From Coenobita brevimanus (lineage: Eukaryota; Arthropoda; Malacostraca; Decapoda; Coenobitidae), in NCBI GenBank assembly GCA_032717465.1, contig CM064683.1, positions 42,098,018-42,162,017 of the forward strand: a stretch of 64,000 bases of DNA, written 5' to 3'. This document shows, piece by piece, positions 52,898 through 64,000 of this stretch; the first letter of the stretch is position 1; each line of letters opens with the position of its first letter. The notes under the pieces are model-generated. The model saw nothing but the letters and a program-made list of their open reading frames with translations. It ran no database searches and was not told where the DNA came from. A program made the translations under genes and the position numbers.

Positions 52898-55800
52898 TTT
52901 CCAGAAACCTTCCAAGTTCGCCTTTTTGCTGGATAAAAATATGGCATACCTTTAAAAGTTGATGACAGGAAATTGAAACGCCCTAAATGGTAGTGATTTA
53001 TGGACCCAGGAACTGCGGTAATTATCATGTAGAAGCCGAGCAAATGTCAGCAGTGTTTTTTGGCATTTGGGGAGAAGTTTGCCACGAAGACAAACAGAAG
53101 CTGAGGACCTACAAATAAATCAATAAATAAATAATATATATTTATATATATGTATCACTGACTACAAATGTATCCAGCATGTACTGACATACTCCATGAA
53201 TATCAAGACTGTGTGTATGTATGTATATTTGTTACCAGAAGCTACACTGTTAATATTTGTGTAAAAGGATTTTTTTTTTTTTTTAATGCGATAGTTCTCT
53301 CTGTCGTAATAAATGACCCTGAGACACGAACACCAAACAGCAGCTTGGAATTGCTATCAACTCGTTTGATGGTAAGTGCTTTTGCGGGAACATGAGGTAT
53401 CACTGGTAAGATATGGGGCATAATCTGAATCGCTAAGGGGCATAAACTAAATACACGCGGGGACCGAGTCAAGTCCTATTTATTGCGTAATACGTGAAAG
53501 CCAGCTCTAGTCGTATGGGTACAGTACATCCCCGTTCATAGAGTATTTATTACATACTTCTTAAAGGCAGTTCACTGCACTCTACTGCTTTTTTAGATCA
53601 TTTCAATATTCAGCTTTACAGCCTTCCAAATTTGAAAAATCTTTCCATAAACAGCTCAGTTCTCTCCCCCCACTGCAGTTTATCATTTCAGTATCTACCT
53701 CATTATCACCTGCGACTTTCCCATTCTTCAAACATTTAAAGAAAGAGTTCGCTGCACTCTTATAACTTCAATATTTACACTCACTTTTCTCTCTCTCCCG
53801 GCCGGAGGGAATTCATACATTGGAAGAACCCTTGTTCAATTTTCAATCAAATGGCACATTTTTCATTCATTCTTGTTTCCACCTTAACCATTTTAACTCA
53901 ACTCTGGAAGGACCTCTTGCTGTGAAGAGGTTGATGGAGGCTGTATCTAACACCTCAACTTCGAACAGTCTCTCTCCTAAGTTGAATTATATCACCTGAA
54001 AGTATTAAGATTAAAATAACAAATACGCAGTTAATTTGTTTAAATGTTGATATAGCTTGCATCTTTAAAACAAGAATGCTATTGATGAGTAGTATCCAGA
54101 GTAAATCACTAGGGAAAAGGTGATGGGAAACTCCAAATCCCCTTGCAATACGATCTTTTGTTAAACTACACGGGGAACAGTTGCCAATGGCACTGATGCT
54201 GGTGAAGTTAGGAAATGTTCTGAACTACCGATAACAAGTGTTGGTTCAGTGTGAAACTTTGCCTACGACTTGCCTCCGTCCTGGGGTGGGATTAGAAGGT
54301 GTGTTGCAGCGACGACTGACAACTGTACTCCATGAATACCTGCAATGTGTGCTGGATAGCGTTAAGAATGACTGTGGCAAAGGATCTGCCTTTAACACCT
54401 CAAGCAGAGAGAGAGAGGGAGAGTATGGGTTGTGAAGGGATTAATTCAGTCATTTATAAAATTATCAGGTGATGGCAATTATATAAGGAAAAGACATCCT
54501 CGGACCGTAGGGGTTAATGCAGCTATTTTCACTAAACCTCGTTCATCCAATTAAACAGTAACATAAGAAGTTTTGTCACTAATTAAGGTCCAACGTCCTA
54601 TACAAACATGTTTCACGATTACCAAAATTTTAGTAAAAGTCGCTAGGTTTGCTAAAAACTACAGTTAGCAGCATATGCCCGTCTCCTGCCTTTTCCTCAG
54701 AGAATATACACATCCACCCACCCTACCCATCCACATCTACCACTCCATCTCACCCATCCATCACCCATCCTTCCCACCCGCCCAGCCATTGATATACCTC
54801 ACCCGCCCCTAACTCCCTGAAAACCACCAATCCACCCAACCACCAATCCACCCCCATCCCACCCATCTGCCCACCAAGCTCCACCAACAGGGTGATTTGC
54901 AAGTTTCTGCAGAGAGAGAGAGAGAGCAGTCTTTCCACCAGACAAAAAGAAAGAGATTAACTTTCCACATCCCTGTGGGCAGTATTATTTTGTCAATATT
55001 CTTCGTATTATTATTATTTCTTCTTAAAAAGTAAATAGTTATTACTCAGAGGCTGTTTGGCCTATAACCTTCAAAATTTGTCAGCTGAGTCCCCCAGCTG
55101 GCCGCTTCATCTGGCAAAATTGGAAGGAAATATGTTAACCGGATCCCTGAATAGTATCCGGAACATAGGAAACAAATTGTTGTCACTATCTCAGGAACGA
55201 CTCAAGCCTGAAAGCAGAAATTTATACATCATATACCAATTGCCAGGGAGCAGCTCTGAAAGGAATATGATCTTAATCGGATGAATATCGTCCGAGGTCG
55301 TCCACGACCCAACACTGGGACTTTTCCGGATATTCCGGATGTCATCTAATTTTCCATGAAGCATTAAAGTCATCAAACTTGGTGGACTTATAGACTGTGA
55401 TGACTTAACATGATATGCACAAGATCAGTGACCTTGACCTCAAGGTCCCTCTGGAGTTCGGCTTCTGATAGGCAATGGCTGTGGGAAGCTTTTCTTTATA
55501 TGATTTCCTATTGAAAAAAAAAAAGTTACTTAATGACAATAAAATGAAACGAAATGAAAGAATGGTGTGAGACGTATAGACAATCAACCATGAGCGTTCA
55601 TGGGAAGACTAAGGAAGAAGGGAGTTTGTTGTAGATGGTTAGTGTTGGAGAATATTGTGCAGTAATTAATGTGTCACGTCAGACCTGCATATGTGTCAAC
55701 ATTAAATGTGAGGCGGTAGAAGTGGTTCTGATTAATGCATCTGGACTCAGTGTTGACAGAGGTGTGGAGGAAGATGTGAATTATTAACACCAATATTAAA

Positions 55801-56119
55801 TGATGGAATATGTGCCCAGAACCATTACAGTGATTGTGATTAATGATATGATTAAAAGAGTTGGTCCAGGTCCTGCGAATGATGTAAAAGGTCTTGCTGA
55901 TGCGCCAGAGCAAACGATAATAGAAGTCGACTGAAGAACTTGTGTGAAGAAAGAAAGTTCTTTATTAGTTATTCTTATTTTAGATACAAAAATGTACACA
56001 AGTGAACACTGACAGAAGCTAGATAGATTCTGTGATTGTAGAAAGAACGATACATCACTTTTACTATCCGGAATCATTAGTTCAATCCGCAGCCAAATTT
56101 TGAACCGGTATATACAATA
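52898..56119. other. Intergenic sequence, no recognised gene
   Basis: AT-rich DNA with a C/A-rich low-complexity patch at 54700-54900 (CCACCCATCC-like words) and a short GA run near 54913. A GTGAAGGGATTAA word at 54432-54444 resembles an end of the TTAA-type MITE at 22804, but no partner end was found. I see nothing else. Confidence 0.5.
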
Positions 56120-56420
56120 ACCACATCAGTATAAACTAATATTGAAACATCATCTGCATTCCTGAAATCCGATATGATTCGTCTTTCGCTGTTCCTTATT
56201 CTTTAATTCCCTTTTACCTCATTCACTACGACCGCTTCAATAATCCAATTCATATAAACACTGAACAACTGCGCAGAGGCATCACACACCCTTGTATCAC
56301 TCCCATAGTTATTCTAAACCCAGACACTCTTACAAATGCTTTGCCACTATCGTATAACTTCATCACTTTGTTTCGTTTCCGTAACCCCATCAGTACTGTG
56401 ATGTTTATTTATACACTTGT
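56120..56420 (-). pseudogene. Decayed LINE RT fragment
   Basis: On the minus strand, in broken frames, are GVIQGCVMPL (RT motif GxxQGCxMSP) and FRNADDVSIL (active-site ADD block), with MDWIIEAV between, as in RTE-type LINEs. It is heavily diverged from the intact RTE at 41443. Confidence 0.6.
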
Positions 56421-56698
56421 TGCCAACAAGCAGTTTTATTCAGCACGATAGAGTTTTCCAAGAGTAGAGAGGCAAATACAGCCTTCATTTACCTCTTCAG
56501 TAGGAGAGGTATTTTGTACTAAGAAAAAATCGCCAAACTGAGGCAAGAATGAACTAAGAAATACGTCACCGGATTTAAGGTGCAATACGCAGAAAAACAT
56601 CTTCCTGTCTTAAGCACCAGTGGCCCCGTCCAGCTGTATAAAATATACAAATAATAACTCAGTGGCCACCTAGAACATTGTCTCTGGCAAGTGGGGAA

Positions 56699-57028
56699 GG
56701 TGGTGGCCGAGTCGTTAGAGAGGTGGCCTGCTGCCCTAATGGACACGAGGTCGATTCCCGGCTGGGACAGGGATTAGTGTCAAATTTGAATTTCGTTCAG
56801 TCAGACTTAACTGATATATCATATGATTCAGCGACATGTCGTAAAAGCACCCCTCCCCCATACCAATACACCATACCTGTATGATACAGTCCTCTCGTGT
56901 ATTCAATATGGATGGTGGCTGTTAGCGCCGAAGTGGTGACATGGGGAGGTAAATGGTACGTAGAAAGACTGTTGGGCCTTATGGAACTGGCTGTTACTCC
57001 TATGCCAAAAGCTGGACGTATAAAATAA
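56699..57028 (+). mobile_element. tRNA-headed SINE, plus orientation
   Basis: The head GGTGGCCGAGTCGTTAGAGA and box B-like GGTCGATTCCC are followed by a body shared with the SINE at 29309-29682, including TTAGCGCCGAAGTGGTGACA. A clear poly(A) tail is absent. Confidence 0.8.
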
Positions 57029-57679
57029 TGTTGACGTACACTACACAATACCAGCCTGTTCATTCTCACTCACCAGGAGCTGTGATGTCTGTCATAACCT
57101 GCTCATCACCACCTTTCCACAAAGCTTATAGTTAACACTCAGCAGACGTATTACTTGATTCATTGCACTCACTACAGTCATCTTTGCTTTAGGACAAAGG
57201 TACAGGCATTGCAGATTTTCACTTCACTGACCAAGTTTACTCGTCCAGGTTTTCTTGCATATTTTACAAACAAAAATAACTACATTCCCTCCGGTGTATT
57301 CAGTTACATCTGGTTGGCTGCCGTCATTCTTAGGAAGTAACACCATGGTAGTGAGATGAACCAGTAATAAGTACTCATTCAACTCATTCAGTACCTTCAG
57401 GCAGGGGATAAACACAGTTATACAGTATATTTAGTGTAGACACAGACTACCACAGTACACACGACTTTTAAACACCGAAAAACTTTTCCCTGGTTATGGT
57501 GGAAAATACTACTACACATTTCCTACATGTTATAAAGGGCGACAAATAGGGTGGTGAATGGGGCCTGGTTCTGGGGTGAGCGTAAGAAAATGAGAATGAG
57601 GCTCAGACTGCCGTGTCTGAATGGGTGTGGATGTAATAATAACTGGGATATTATCTTTATTTGCTGTGCACGACAACAG

Positions 57680-57842
57680 GCATAAACTTAATAACCTGTT
57701 CCTTATGGCCCATCCGGCCGCCTACGTGCCTTACGCGCCGTTCTGACACTAATACTCACCGTCCATCTTGATTGCATGATAGACCAGACTAATTTAGGAC
57801 TGGTATAATGCTATTCGCGGAGGTGTTTCTGTGTAATTGGTG
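57680..57842 (-). mobile_element. SINE body fragment
   Basis: It matches the tail half of the same SINE family on the minus strand, with CACCGTCCATCTTGATTGCA on the plus strand. The head is missing. Confidence 0.6.
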
Positions 57843-58860
57843 AAGTAAGTATTGCCGTTTAATTAGCCTGTGAGATAACTGAAGTGTGTTTTAAATGACA
57901 ATTGATATAACAAAGCAGAGAGAGACAAGGTGAAAGGAATGTGAGAAGAGGTGCTTTGAGATGCAAGGGAAAAACGTCTGGGATGAATGACAGAGTAAGA
58001 GCAATGGTTGGCATTGTAGTATTGATAAGACGTGAGGTGTGAGACGGTGTTTGTGAAGGGGGGGGGGGATGATATTGCAAGACTGGTTCAGCGTAAGGTG
58101 AAAATACTGTAGCTAATGATGAGTGCATGACAGTCTTGTTGTTGTTGTTGCTATTGTTCATCAACCCCAGTCTGTCTAGCTCAGCAGACTCATCGACCAA
58201 AGGCAAGCAACCGTCTCTGGAGGGTCGTTCCATGCAGTCAAGTGATGTTCCCTTGTGTGTTGACAGGGCATTGCCGAGGCAAGGCGTGGCTAAAAGTATG
58301 GAGGTTTGGTTCCCGGCTGGATGCCGCTTTTGCGTCTCTACACCTAGTTAACAGGGGCACTACAGCTGGCTCCACTACATACCGTGATCTGGTTATATGG
58401 CTAACACCCAGCATTGTAAATGGTTTTCTGAGTTACAGGAAACCATCAGACTTGTCACTCTGTGTAGAGCCACCTGAAGTGGAAAGAAGAGTTACAAAAA
58501 AAAAAGAAAAAAGAAAAAAAAAAGGAATGGTGGAAGTAAGCAAGGAAGGAAGGAAGGAGGGACTAATCAGTAACCAGCACAAAGCCATAAATGGGCTATA
58601 CTGGTATGGCACTAAGCCTGGCGTTGAAGTGGTTTTCGTGATGAAGCAGTTTAGTGATGAAACGGTTTAGCGTTAAAGCATAGGGAGGAGCGGAGGAAGG
58701 GTCGGTGTCAATGGGAGGTCCTTAAACTATCCATGTTATAAAACCAAATATATAACCTGATAGGAGTTGAGGGAAAATGAAGGCTGGAAGAAACAAGGAA
58801 ATATCAAGAAGAGAGATGGGGCAGAAGAGAGGGAGGGCACAGTAAGGAGAAAAAGACTGG
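57843..58860. other. No recognised gene
   Basis: Mixed sequence with a purine-rich patch (58495-58565). Open frames here show no family features. Confidence 0.4.
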
Positions 58861-58861
58861 A

Positions 58862-58960
58862 AACAAAAAGACTTCTTTTAGTCGCCTCTTACGACAGGCA
58901 GGGATGCTGGTGAAGCATTCTTTCTTCCCCTCCCCAGGATATTAAAAAAAAAATAAGAAG
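58862..58960 (-). mobile_element. RTE LINE 5' leader fragment
   Basis: The minus strand reads CTGCCTGTCGTAAGAGGCGA followed by CTAAAAG, matching the leader of the intact RTE near 44445-44480. Confidence 0.6.
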
Positions 58961-59145
58961 TAGGAAGAGAGGAGAGCAAATACAGAAACAGAATCGTAAA
59001 GGTGAAGGAAGCACTAAGCAACTCTGCATCAAGTGACTGGACAATGGCTGCCACCAGCTACCACCAGGATGACAGTGTACTCGTATATAGAAGAAGCGAC
59101 GAGAGAAGTGTAGAGGAAAGGGTAAGGATAAGAACTGTGTGCGTC

Positions 59146-59147
<2 letters not shown>

Positions 59148-59199
<52 letters not shown>
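59148..59199. repeat. (GT)n microsatellite
   Basis: An uninterrupted GT run. Confidence 0.99.
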
Positions 59200-59200
<1 letters not shown>

Positions 59201-59259
59201 ACGTGTTTCCAAACCACCCAGGAGGTAGCGTCGTGGCTCGTATTTAGTTTAGTGGTGTC

Positions 59260-59303
59260 CCTGCCCTGACCTGACCTGCCAGGAGGGGTCAGGTTAGGGC
59301 AGG
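59260..59303. repeat. GC-rich inverted repeat (17-bp arms, 10-base loop)
   Basis: The left arm CCTGCCCTGACCTGACC and right arm GGTCAGGTTAGGGCAGG pair at 16 of 17 positions. Confidence 0.85.
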
Positions 59304-59859
59304 CCTAGTCCACCGGGTGCAGGCAGTGTTGCCACTACTGCTACCCAACCTACTCTGACCTAACAAACCCAACATTACCAAATTTAGCTGAAGCTTCTGA
59401 ACTCAGACTGATGAAATGACTTTACTGAAGTTAATTGACTTACCTTATAGTCGAGTTGCCGCCCTTATAATTCCGTTATGAGACCTTGCAGTGTTAACTA
59501 CAGCAAACTTTTTTCACGGAAATGTTTTAAATATAGTTAGGAGAGAATTAGCTTGGTTGCCACCTTCACAACGTTGAGCATTTGTCAGAATTCAAGATGG
59601 CAGCCGCCGTCATTTTGAGTGTTCATCTTTTAATCTCGGTGACATAGAGGGTCGTGTAATACCCTTTTTTTTTAGGGGGTTTAGAGGGCAGGGAGCCCAT
59701 TCTGGAGTTATTTTTGGTTACGGGATCAAAGTCAAGATCAAATCAGATGAGAACAATCTAATTTGGGCATATATCAGAAAAAACATCTCTATTGACTGAA
59801 TGTATGTCGTTCGTTATCTTCTCGTGGTTTAGTGGCTTACAAATTTTTTCCTCATTTTA

Positions 59860-60186
59860 GAGTGCGACGAGCCAGCGTGATCAGCATCCCAGCATCAGTC
59901 CTGCAGCACCCCAGGCCACCGCAGTCGTCATGGCTGCTGGAGAGGGGAAGTGCCTCTTCAGACCATGTGGTGCCAAGGGAGCGTTACAGACATTCAACAC
60001 CGTGGCCGTGCAGAAGATCGTCACTACAAGCAAAGTGAAACGCGATGAACTGTACACAACTCTGTCAGGAAGTGATATTCTAGCTCACAAATCAAGTTAC
60101 TGTAGCTATCATGTTACTGTAGCTATACATCGAGGAGTAAAAACAATGAACAGAGAAAACGGAATAAATTCCATAAGCTAGACCTG
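59860..60186 (+). pseudogene. Cys-rich transposon-like coding remnant, part 1
   Basis: ATG at 59930 opens MAAGEGKCLFRPCGAKG, then LQTFNTVAVQKIVTTS, and later HKSSYCSYHVTV. The Cys pair and the HKSxxxSY pattern resemble the N-terminal part of multicopy uncharacterised arthropod proteins usually linked to transposable elements. A Pro/Ser-rich coding-like lead after a TTTTAG acceptor-like site at 59855 may be an exon start. I cannot name the family. Confidence 0.45.
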
Positions 60187-60189
60187 GAT

Positions 60190-60322
60190 AGATCATATAT
60201 CCTTACTAGGTGATGGGAGAGCACTACCCCTTTCGACAAGGCAGCTACACGGGCTGGGCACGAACTTCCGACCTTACACTCTAGAGTCAAGTGTTCTACC
60301 ACTGAGCTGCCCTGTTCCCTCC
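60190..60322 (-). mobile_element. tRNA-like SINE head or fragment
   Basis: The minus strand has GGGCAGCTCAGTGGTAGAAC (box A) and GGAAGTTCGTGCCCAGCC (box B) at tRNA-like spacing. It separates the two halves of the Cys-rich remnant. Confidence 0.6.
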
Positions 60323-60413
60323 TCCCATGAACAAAGAAAGAGAAAGTCTATGCTGGTTGACATTGGTGTTTCCAAAAGGTTGGTGAAGGCCTAATGTAAT
60401 GGCCTTGATTGCC

Positions 60414-60810
60414 AGTAAGACTGTCTGTTTTGTGGGAAAGAATAAGACTGTCTGTTGTGTGGGAAAGAGTGTAAGCCAAAAGACAGTAAGAATCCACACA
60501 GGTGGGTGCAGGTCAGACAGTGTACAATTGTAGGTAGGGGTACTGCTATCACGTTCAAGCAACTGTTGGAGAACCTCTGTGATGAGAGACCCGACCAGTG
60601 GGCTAATGAGGTAATGGCTAGACTCAGTGGGGTCACTGATCTGCATTGATCAGCATAGCAAGAATTCCATAAAGTTGTAGGTGTCTGCTGTCAAGAGATG
60701 TTTAGAAATAAGGACTATTTAGAAGCCAATGCGAGTGAATACAACAATACTCTAAAACATTTAATGAATCTGTTTAAAACATCACAAATGAGGCTTGCTA
60801 ATACGGTCAA
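60414..60810 (+). pseudogene. Cys-rich transposon-like coding remnant, part 2
   Basis: The frame encodes CLLCGKECKPKDSKNPH, then FKQLLENLCDERPDQWANEV and DLH-stop; in a shifted frame it continues EFHKVVGVCCQEMFRN. The zinc-binding Cys pairs, the D-x-W-A-x2-V and the later YH..C..F pattern are those of widespread TE-associated arthropod ORFs. A 24-bp tandem duplication of GACTGTCTGTTTTGTGGG occurs at its start. It is broken and probably the continuation of part 1. Confidence 0.5.
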
Positions 60811-60887
60811 ACAGTAGGACACAGACTATAATAAAATCATTAAAATAAACAAAGATAAATTGCATATAGTAGTAATATCAATAATAA

Positions 60888-60944
60888 TGCGATAGAACTT
60901 TTGTTTGGAGGAACAAAATCCTCCAGACAAAAGTTCCATTGCAC
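60888..60944. repeat. Strong short hairpin (about 24-bp stem)
   Basis: GAACTTTTGTTTGGAGGA (60895-60912) pairs with TCCTCCAGACAAAAGTTC (60919-60936) with one G-T wobble, 6-base loop ACAAAA. Outside one mismatch, GCGAT pairs with ATTGC. Pre-miRNA-like in size or a tiny foldback element; function unknown. Confidence 0.85.
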
Positions 60945-60969
60945 TGTAAAGAATGAGAAATAGGGCATA

Positions 60970-61585
60970 CCCTAGATTAGCAAGGCGGCGCCGAAGTCGG
61001 TACCAGAAGCCTATTCAACTTTACCACGCCGCCGCCTATGGGCATCTCTGGCCGCCCTCCCCAGTATTCTCAGTTCAAGGTCTGCTGTGGTCGTGCATGG
61101 TGGGTAGGTTTTGCTTCCGTGTAAAATTTCGGTTTTATGCTTCTTGGTCCATTTTTCGGTACCACCTTGCGACTAACGTGAGGTTGAGGCTGCATACGCT
61201 TACTAGTTAATATAATTATGTATTTATGTGTGTTATTTTGCAGCTAAAAGAGTGTTATACAAAAGAAGGTAAACAACAGAAGCATTCAATAAAGGGGAGG
61301 GAAGTGGAGGAGGTGGAGGTGGACGTGTAACGGTGCCTCGGGATGAGTCCAATGCTCCCACTGCTGCTACATAGATGCCCATTATTTATTTCATAAAAAT
61401 TCTATTTTTCTTTGTTTCTCAGTATTTTAGGTTATAACTCTTGCAAAATACATTGCATTACCTTGAAAAAAATTTGTAATTAAAATCTATACCATTTTCA
61501 TAATTATTTTCATTTTCCAAACTTGGTACTGAATCAGGTACCACCTTGCCACTCATGTACATATCCTGACCTTGCTAATCTAGGG
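60970..61585. mobile_element. TTAA-type MITE, 616 bp
   Basis: Perfect 16-bp inverted ends CCCTAGATTAGCAAGG at both sides. TTAA follows on the right; on the left the flank is CATA, a decayed TTAA. CCCTAG is the canonical start of piggyBac ends. Confidence 0.8.
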
Positions 61586-61679
61586 TTAAGAGAGATAAGC
61601 ACCTGTGCATTTTACTTCCAACCCTTTCAAGTACTCATTGTAAGCTCTTCCTGTCCTAATCACAGCATTCAGTCTTCGT

Positions 61680-62414
61680 GGCATGGATGCAACCAGCATC
61701 AGCATTAGTGCTCATCACTTTACAGTTAGGACATCACCTCCACATCACCTGTTATATTTTACTAGTGTTTCCCCGCAAAACTTTGCTGGACAAACTGATA
61801 GCATTTCCATCACGAAATGTTTGCAGATCCCATTATCCAAAAACCAATTTTCACTCAATTAATGCCGGCGTGCCACAGGAATCAGTTCTGGCGCCAACGC
61901 TGTTCCTGATTCATAATAATGATCTCTTATCTGTCACCCACAATGCCATCCATTCATATGCAGTTGACTCAACATTTCATAGTTCATTCACACTCAGACA
62001 CCCATTTACAGAGTCTAATATCTCTACCTCTCAACTCAGCACAGCCATAAATCAAGATTTATCTATGATCAGTGAATGGGGACAGAACAACCTTGTCTCA
62101 GTTGATGCTAGTAAAACCATATGTATACAATTTACTAATAGACAGATATTGCCAGATACGTATATTACCTTCAATGCTACTAATATTCACATCTCCAAAG
62201 GTATTGAAATTCTTGTCATCTCACTTAACAATGCCCTCAGCTGGACCTCTCATGTCAGATCACTTGCAAAAACCACCTCAAATAAACTTGGATTACTGTA
62301 CAGTCTGTAACTTCTTCACTGATGAGAAGTTAGCTACAATTTACAAGAGTCATGTGCACTTTCAGCTTGAATATTGCTCACCCTTTTGGAATGGATGTGG
62401 AGAGGTTGCATTAA
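61680..62414 (+). pseudogene. Jockey/CR1-like LINE RT fragment, part 1
   Basis: The plus-strand frame has INAGVPQESVLAPTLF (VPQGS motif) and IHSYAVDSTF, where the RT active site YADD reads YAVD, so it is inactive. It continues through SLNNALSWTSHVRSL. A frameshift near 62300 leads to VHFQLEYCSPFWNGCGEVA, and the sequence then meets a TTAA-type MITE. Confidence 0.85.
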
Positions 62415-63188
62415 CCCACCACATGCCAGCTATTTTTAGCCCTATGGGTCACCTCAGTGTCGGCCATTTTTGACCTTTTTTTTTTTTATTGGCTAAAATG
62501 ATAGATTTTGATGTGAAAACAACGAATTTCACCATTAAAATTCTCGCCGAAGCTCAGAAACGGGTTTTATTGAGTCCTGCATATTCGCATACAGGTATAC
62601 CCACTCTCTCACACTCACCACATAGGTGAGAGAAAGCCGTTTTCTCTGAAGAGAAAATCAGGTATTTATGCTGGAAAGGTATAGCAATGTTCAGTACACT
62701 TTTCTGATTACTTGTTACTTCAACATCTATCACAATTTGTTGGTCTTTCTCACTGTGAATGCATTATCTTACATTTACTTGAAGATAGGTACAACCTGAC
62801 TTCATTATGTATAGTCCTGGCACTTACAAGAAGGTATTTACAACTTGACTTCACTATATAGTCCTTACACTTACAAAATAATATTTACAACTTACATTTA
62901 CATGAAAATATTTACAAAATGCCTTCACTATGTACAGCACTGGGTGAGGCACACAAGCAGAGTGAGACAGAGCAAGCGTGAAGGGGGGGAGCGAGTGAGT
63001 GTAAGGCCTTGACAACCTGGGGGATGGTAGAGGAACAGTTACCATACATGCCTGCGAATTTTTACCCGCGAATCTTGAAAAATATGGTCACAGTGAATTT
63101 TGTTTATTTTAAACCGTTTTAAAACAGCACTGGCACTGGTCATGGAATTATGTCAGACAGTTTTCAAGTGGCATTGTCACGTGGTGGG
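62415..63188. mobile_element. TTAA-type MITE inside LINE, 774 bp
   Basis: TTAA at 62411-62414 and 63189-63192. Ends: CCCACCACATGCC left and CCCACCACGTGAC right (reverse complement). No transposase. Removing it with one TTAA rejoins the LINE reading frame exactly. Confidence 0.93.
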
Positions 63189-63192
63189 TTAA

Positions 63193-63550
63193 AACAACTA
63201 GAGAAAATTCAGAAGAAAGTTGTTGAAATAATTAATAACCCTGCTATTATAAATAAACTACCTCCCCTACAAGTAAGAAGGAATGTTGCCTCCCCTGCAT
63301 TATTCTATTGATATTTCTATGGTAAATGTTCAGACGAATTTGCATCCATTGTGCCACCTCTCTGTACCTTCCCTCGTGCTACACGGGCATCTGGTAGTGC
63401 TCATGACTGGAACGTCACTCAGGCATATTGCAGAACTTCTGCCTCCAAACTGCATCTCTCTGGAGCTCACTTCCCCAGAGTTGTTTCCCTCCAAACTTCA
63501 ACCTACAGCTGTTTAAGTCCAGCTGTTACAGATATTTTATGAATGGACGA
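63193..63550 (+). pseudogene. Jockey/CR1-like LINE fragment, part 2
   Basis: The frame resumes as QLEKIQKKVVEIINN, then, after a frame change, PPLCTFPRATRASGSAHDW, the C-terminal block of these LINEs. It continues the fragment at 61680-62414. Confidence 0.85.
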
Positions 63551-64000
63551 CACCAGTAATCTGGTGTATGGATTTTTTTCTATTCATTTGTTTTTTCTTC
63601 CTTTGTTCTGTTATTTAAAAAAAAAATCTTTGTTTCGATATGGTTATTGAGCCCACAATGATGACCAAGAAGTCAAAAAACTTATTTTTTGCATATTTTT
63701 TGCGTGAGGGATTTCCGACAATTTCACGCCATTTCGTCGCATGCAATAGGCATTTTTTCTTCTCTTACACTCCCTGGACTTGCCAAGACCTAATGTAAAA
63801 AGAAACAGGTCGATATCTATTACTGTTCTTGTGAAAGAAACTCACAAACACCTAAACAGAAATTTTCGTGCATCGTCGCGTGCTATTGCCAAAATTTGTT
63901 TTTTTGTATTTTCTTCACACTCCCTGAACATACTTCAACGTAATGTAAAAAGAATTGGGTCCGTATCTATTACGGTTCTCTTAAAAGAAACTAACAAACG
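63551..64000. other. No recognised gene at right edge
   Basis: AT-rich sequence with two diverged copies of a block containing AATGTAAAAAGAA..GGTCnnTATCTATTAC (63790-63830 and 63935-63985). Nothing else is seen. Confidence 0.5.

Noticed and set aside
55429..55447. Palindromic TGACCTTGACCTCAAGGTC as a nuclear-receptor response element
   Set aside because: It lies in what looks like a dispersed, degenerate repeat and far from any gene start; a motif alone is not evidence of function.

Overview
This is eukaryotic, intron-bearing, repeat-dense DNA. Long (CA)n/(GA)n/(TA)n microsatellites, Ty3/gypsy LTR elements, jockey/CR1-like and RTE-like LINEs, a Penelope-like remnant, tRNA-headed SINEs and many TTAA-flanked piggyBac-type elements point to an arthropod, most likely a decapod crustacean. 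That assignment is inferred from element composition, not proven.

Layout. 1-19705 is a tandem Ty3/gypsy array on the minus strand: internal region 1 (running off the left edge) - LTR A - internal region 2 - LTR B. The LTR, about 1.17 kb without insertions, carries a 5S-rRNA-like sequence in sense orientation. LTR A is split by a 4.1-kb piggyBac element (4739-8858), internal region 2 by a SINE, and LTR B by a jockey/CR1-like LINE (16207-19457). 19706-21994 is a repeat-poor flank.

The one clear host gene is a six-exon short-chain dehydrogenase/reductase, plus strand, 21995-52622. Its protein most resembles HSD17B8 (17-beta-HSD type 8, mitochondrial 3-ketoacyl-ACP reductase alpha subunit). All splice sites are GT-AG, phases agree and the reconstructed length is 258 codons, but exon 4 has an in-frame TAA at codon 140. 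Intron 2 starts with a minisatellite built from the exon-2 splice donor and also holds a CpG-rich Harbinger-like inverted-repeat element. Intron 5 is about 20 kb and contains a complete but decayed second gypsy element (35450-45979) with matching 5-bp target duplications, itself invaded by an RTE-type LINE with a 975-codon open frame and by a TA-flanked MITE.

Both gypsy families have the order gag-protease-integrase-RT-RNase H, with integrase before RT, as in the Gmr1 group. 52623-64000 lies beyond the gene and holds SINEs, LINE fragments, a Cys-rich transposon-like coding remnant, a strong short hairpin and two TTAA-type MITEs, one of which interrupts a LINE so cleanly that removing it rejoins the reading frame.

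The elements can be ordered in time: gypsy decay, then tandem duplication through the LTR, then piggyBac into LTR A and LINE into LTR B; in intron 5, gypsy insertion, then RTE and MITE insertion into it.
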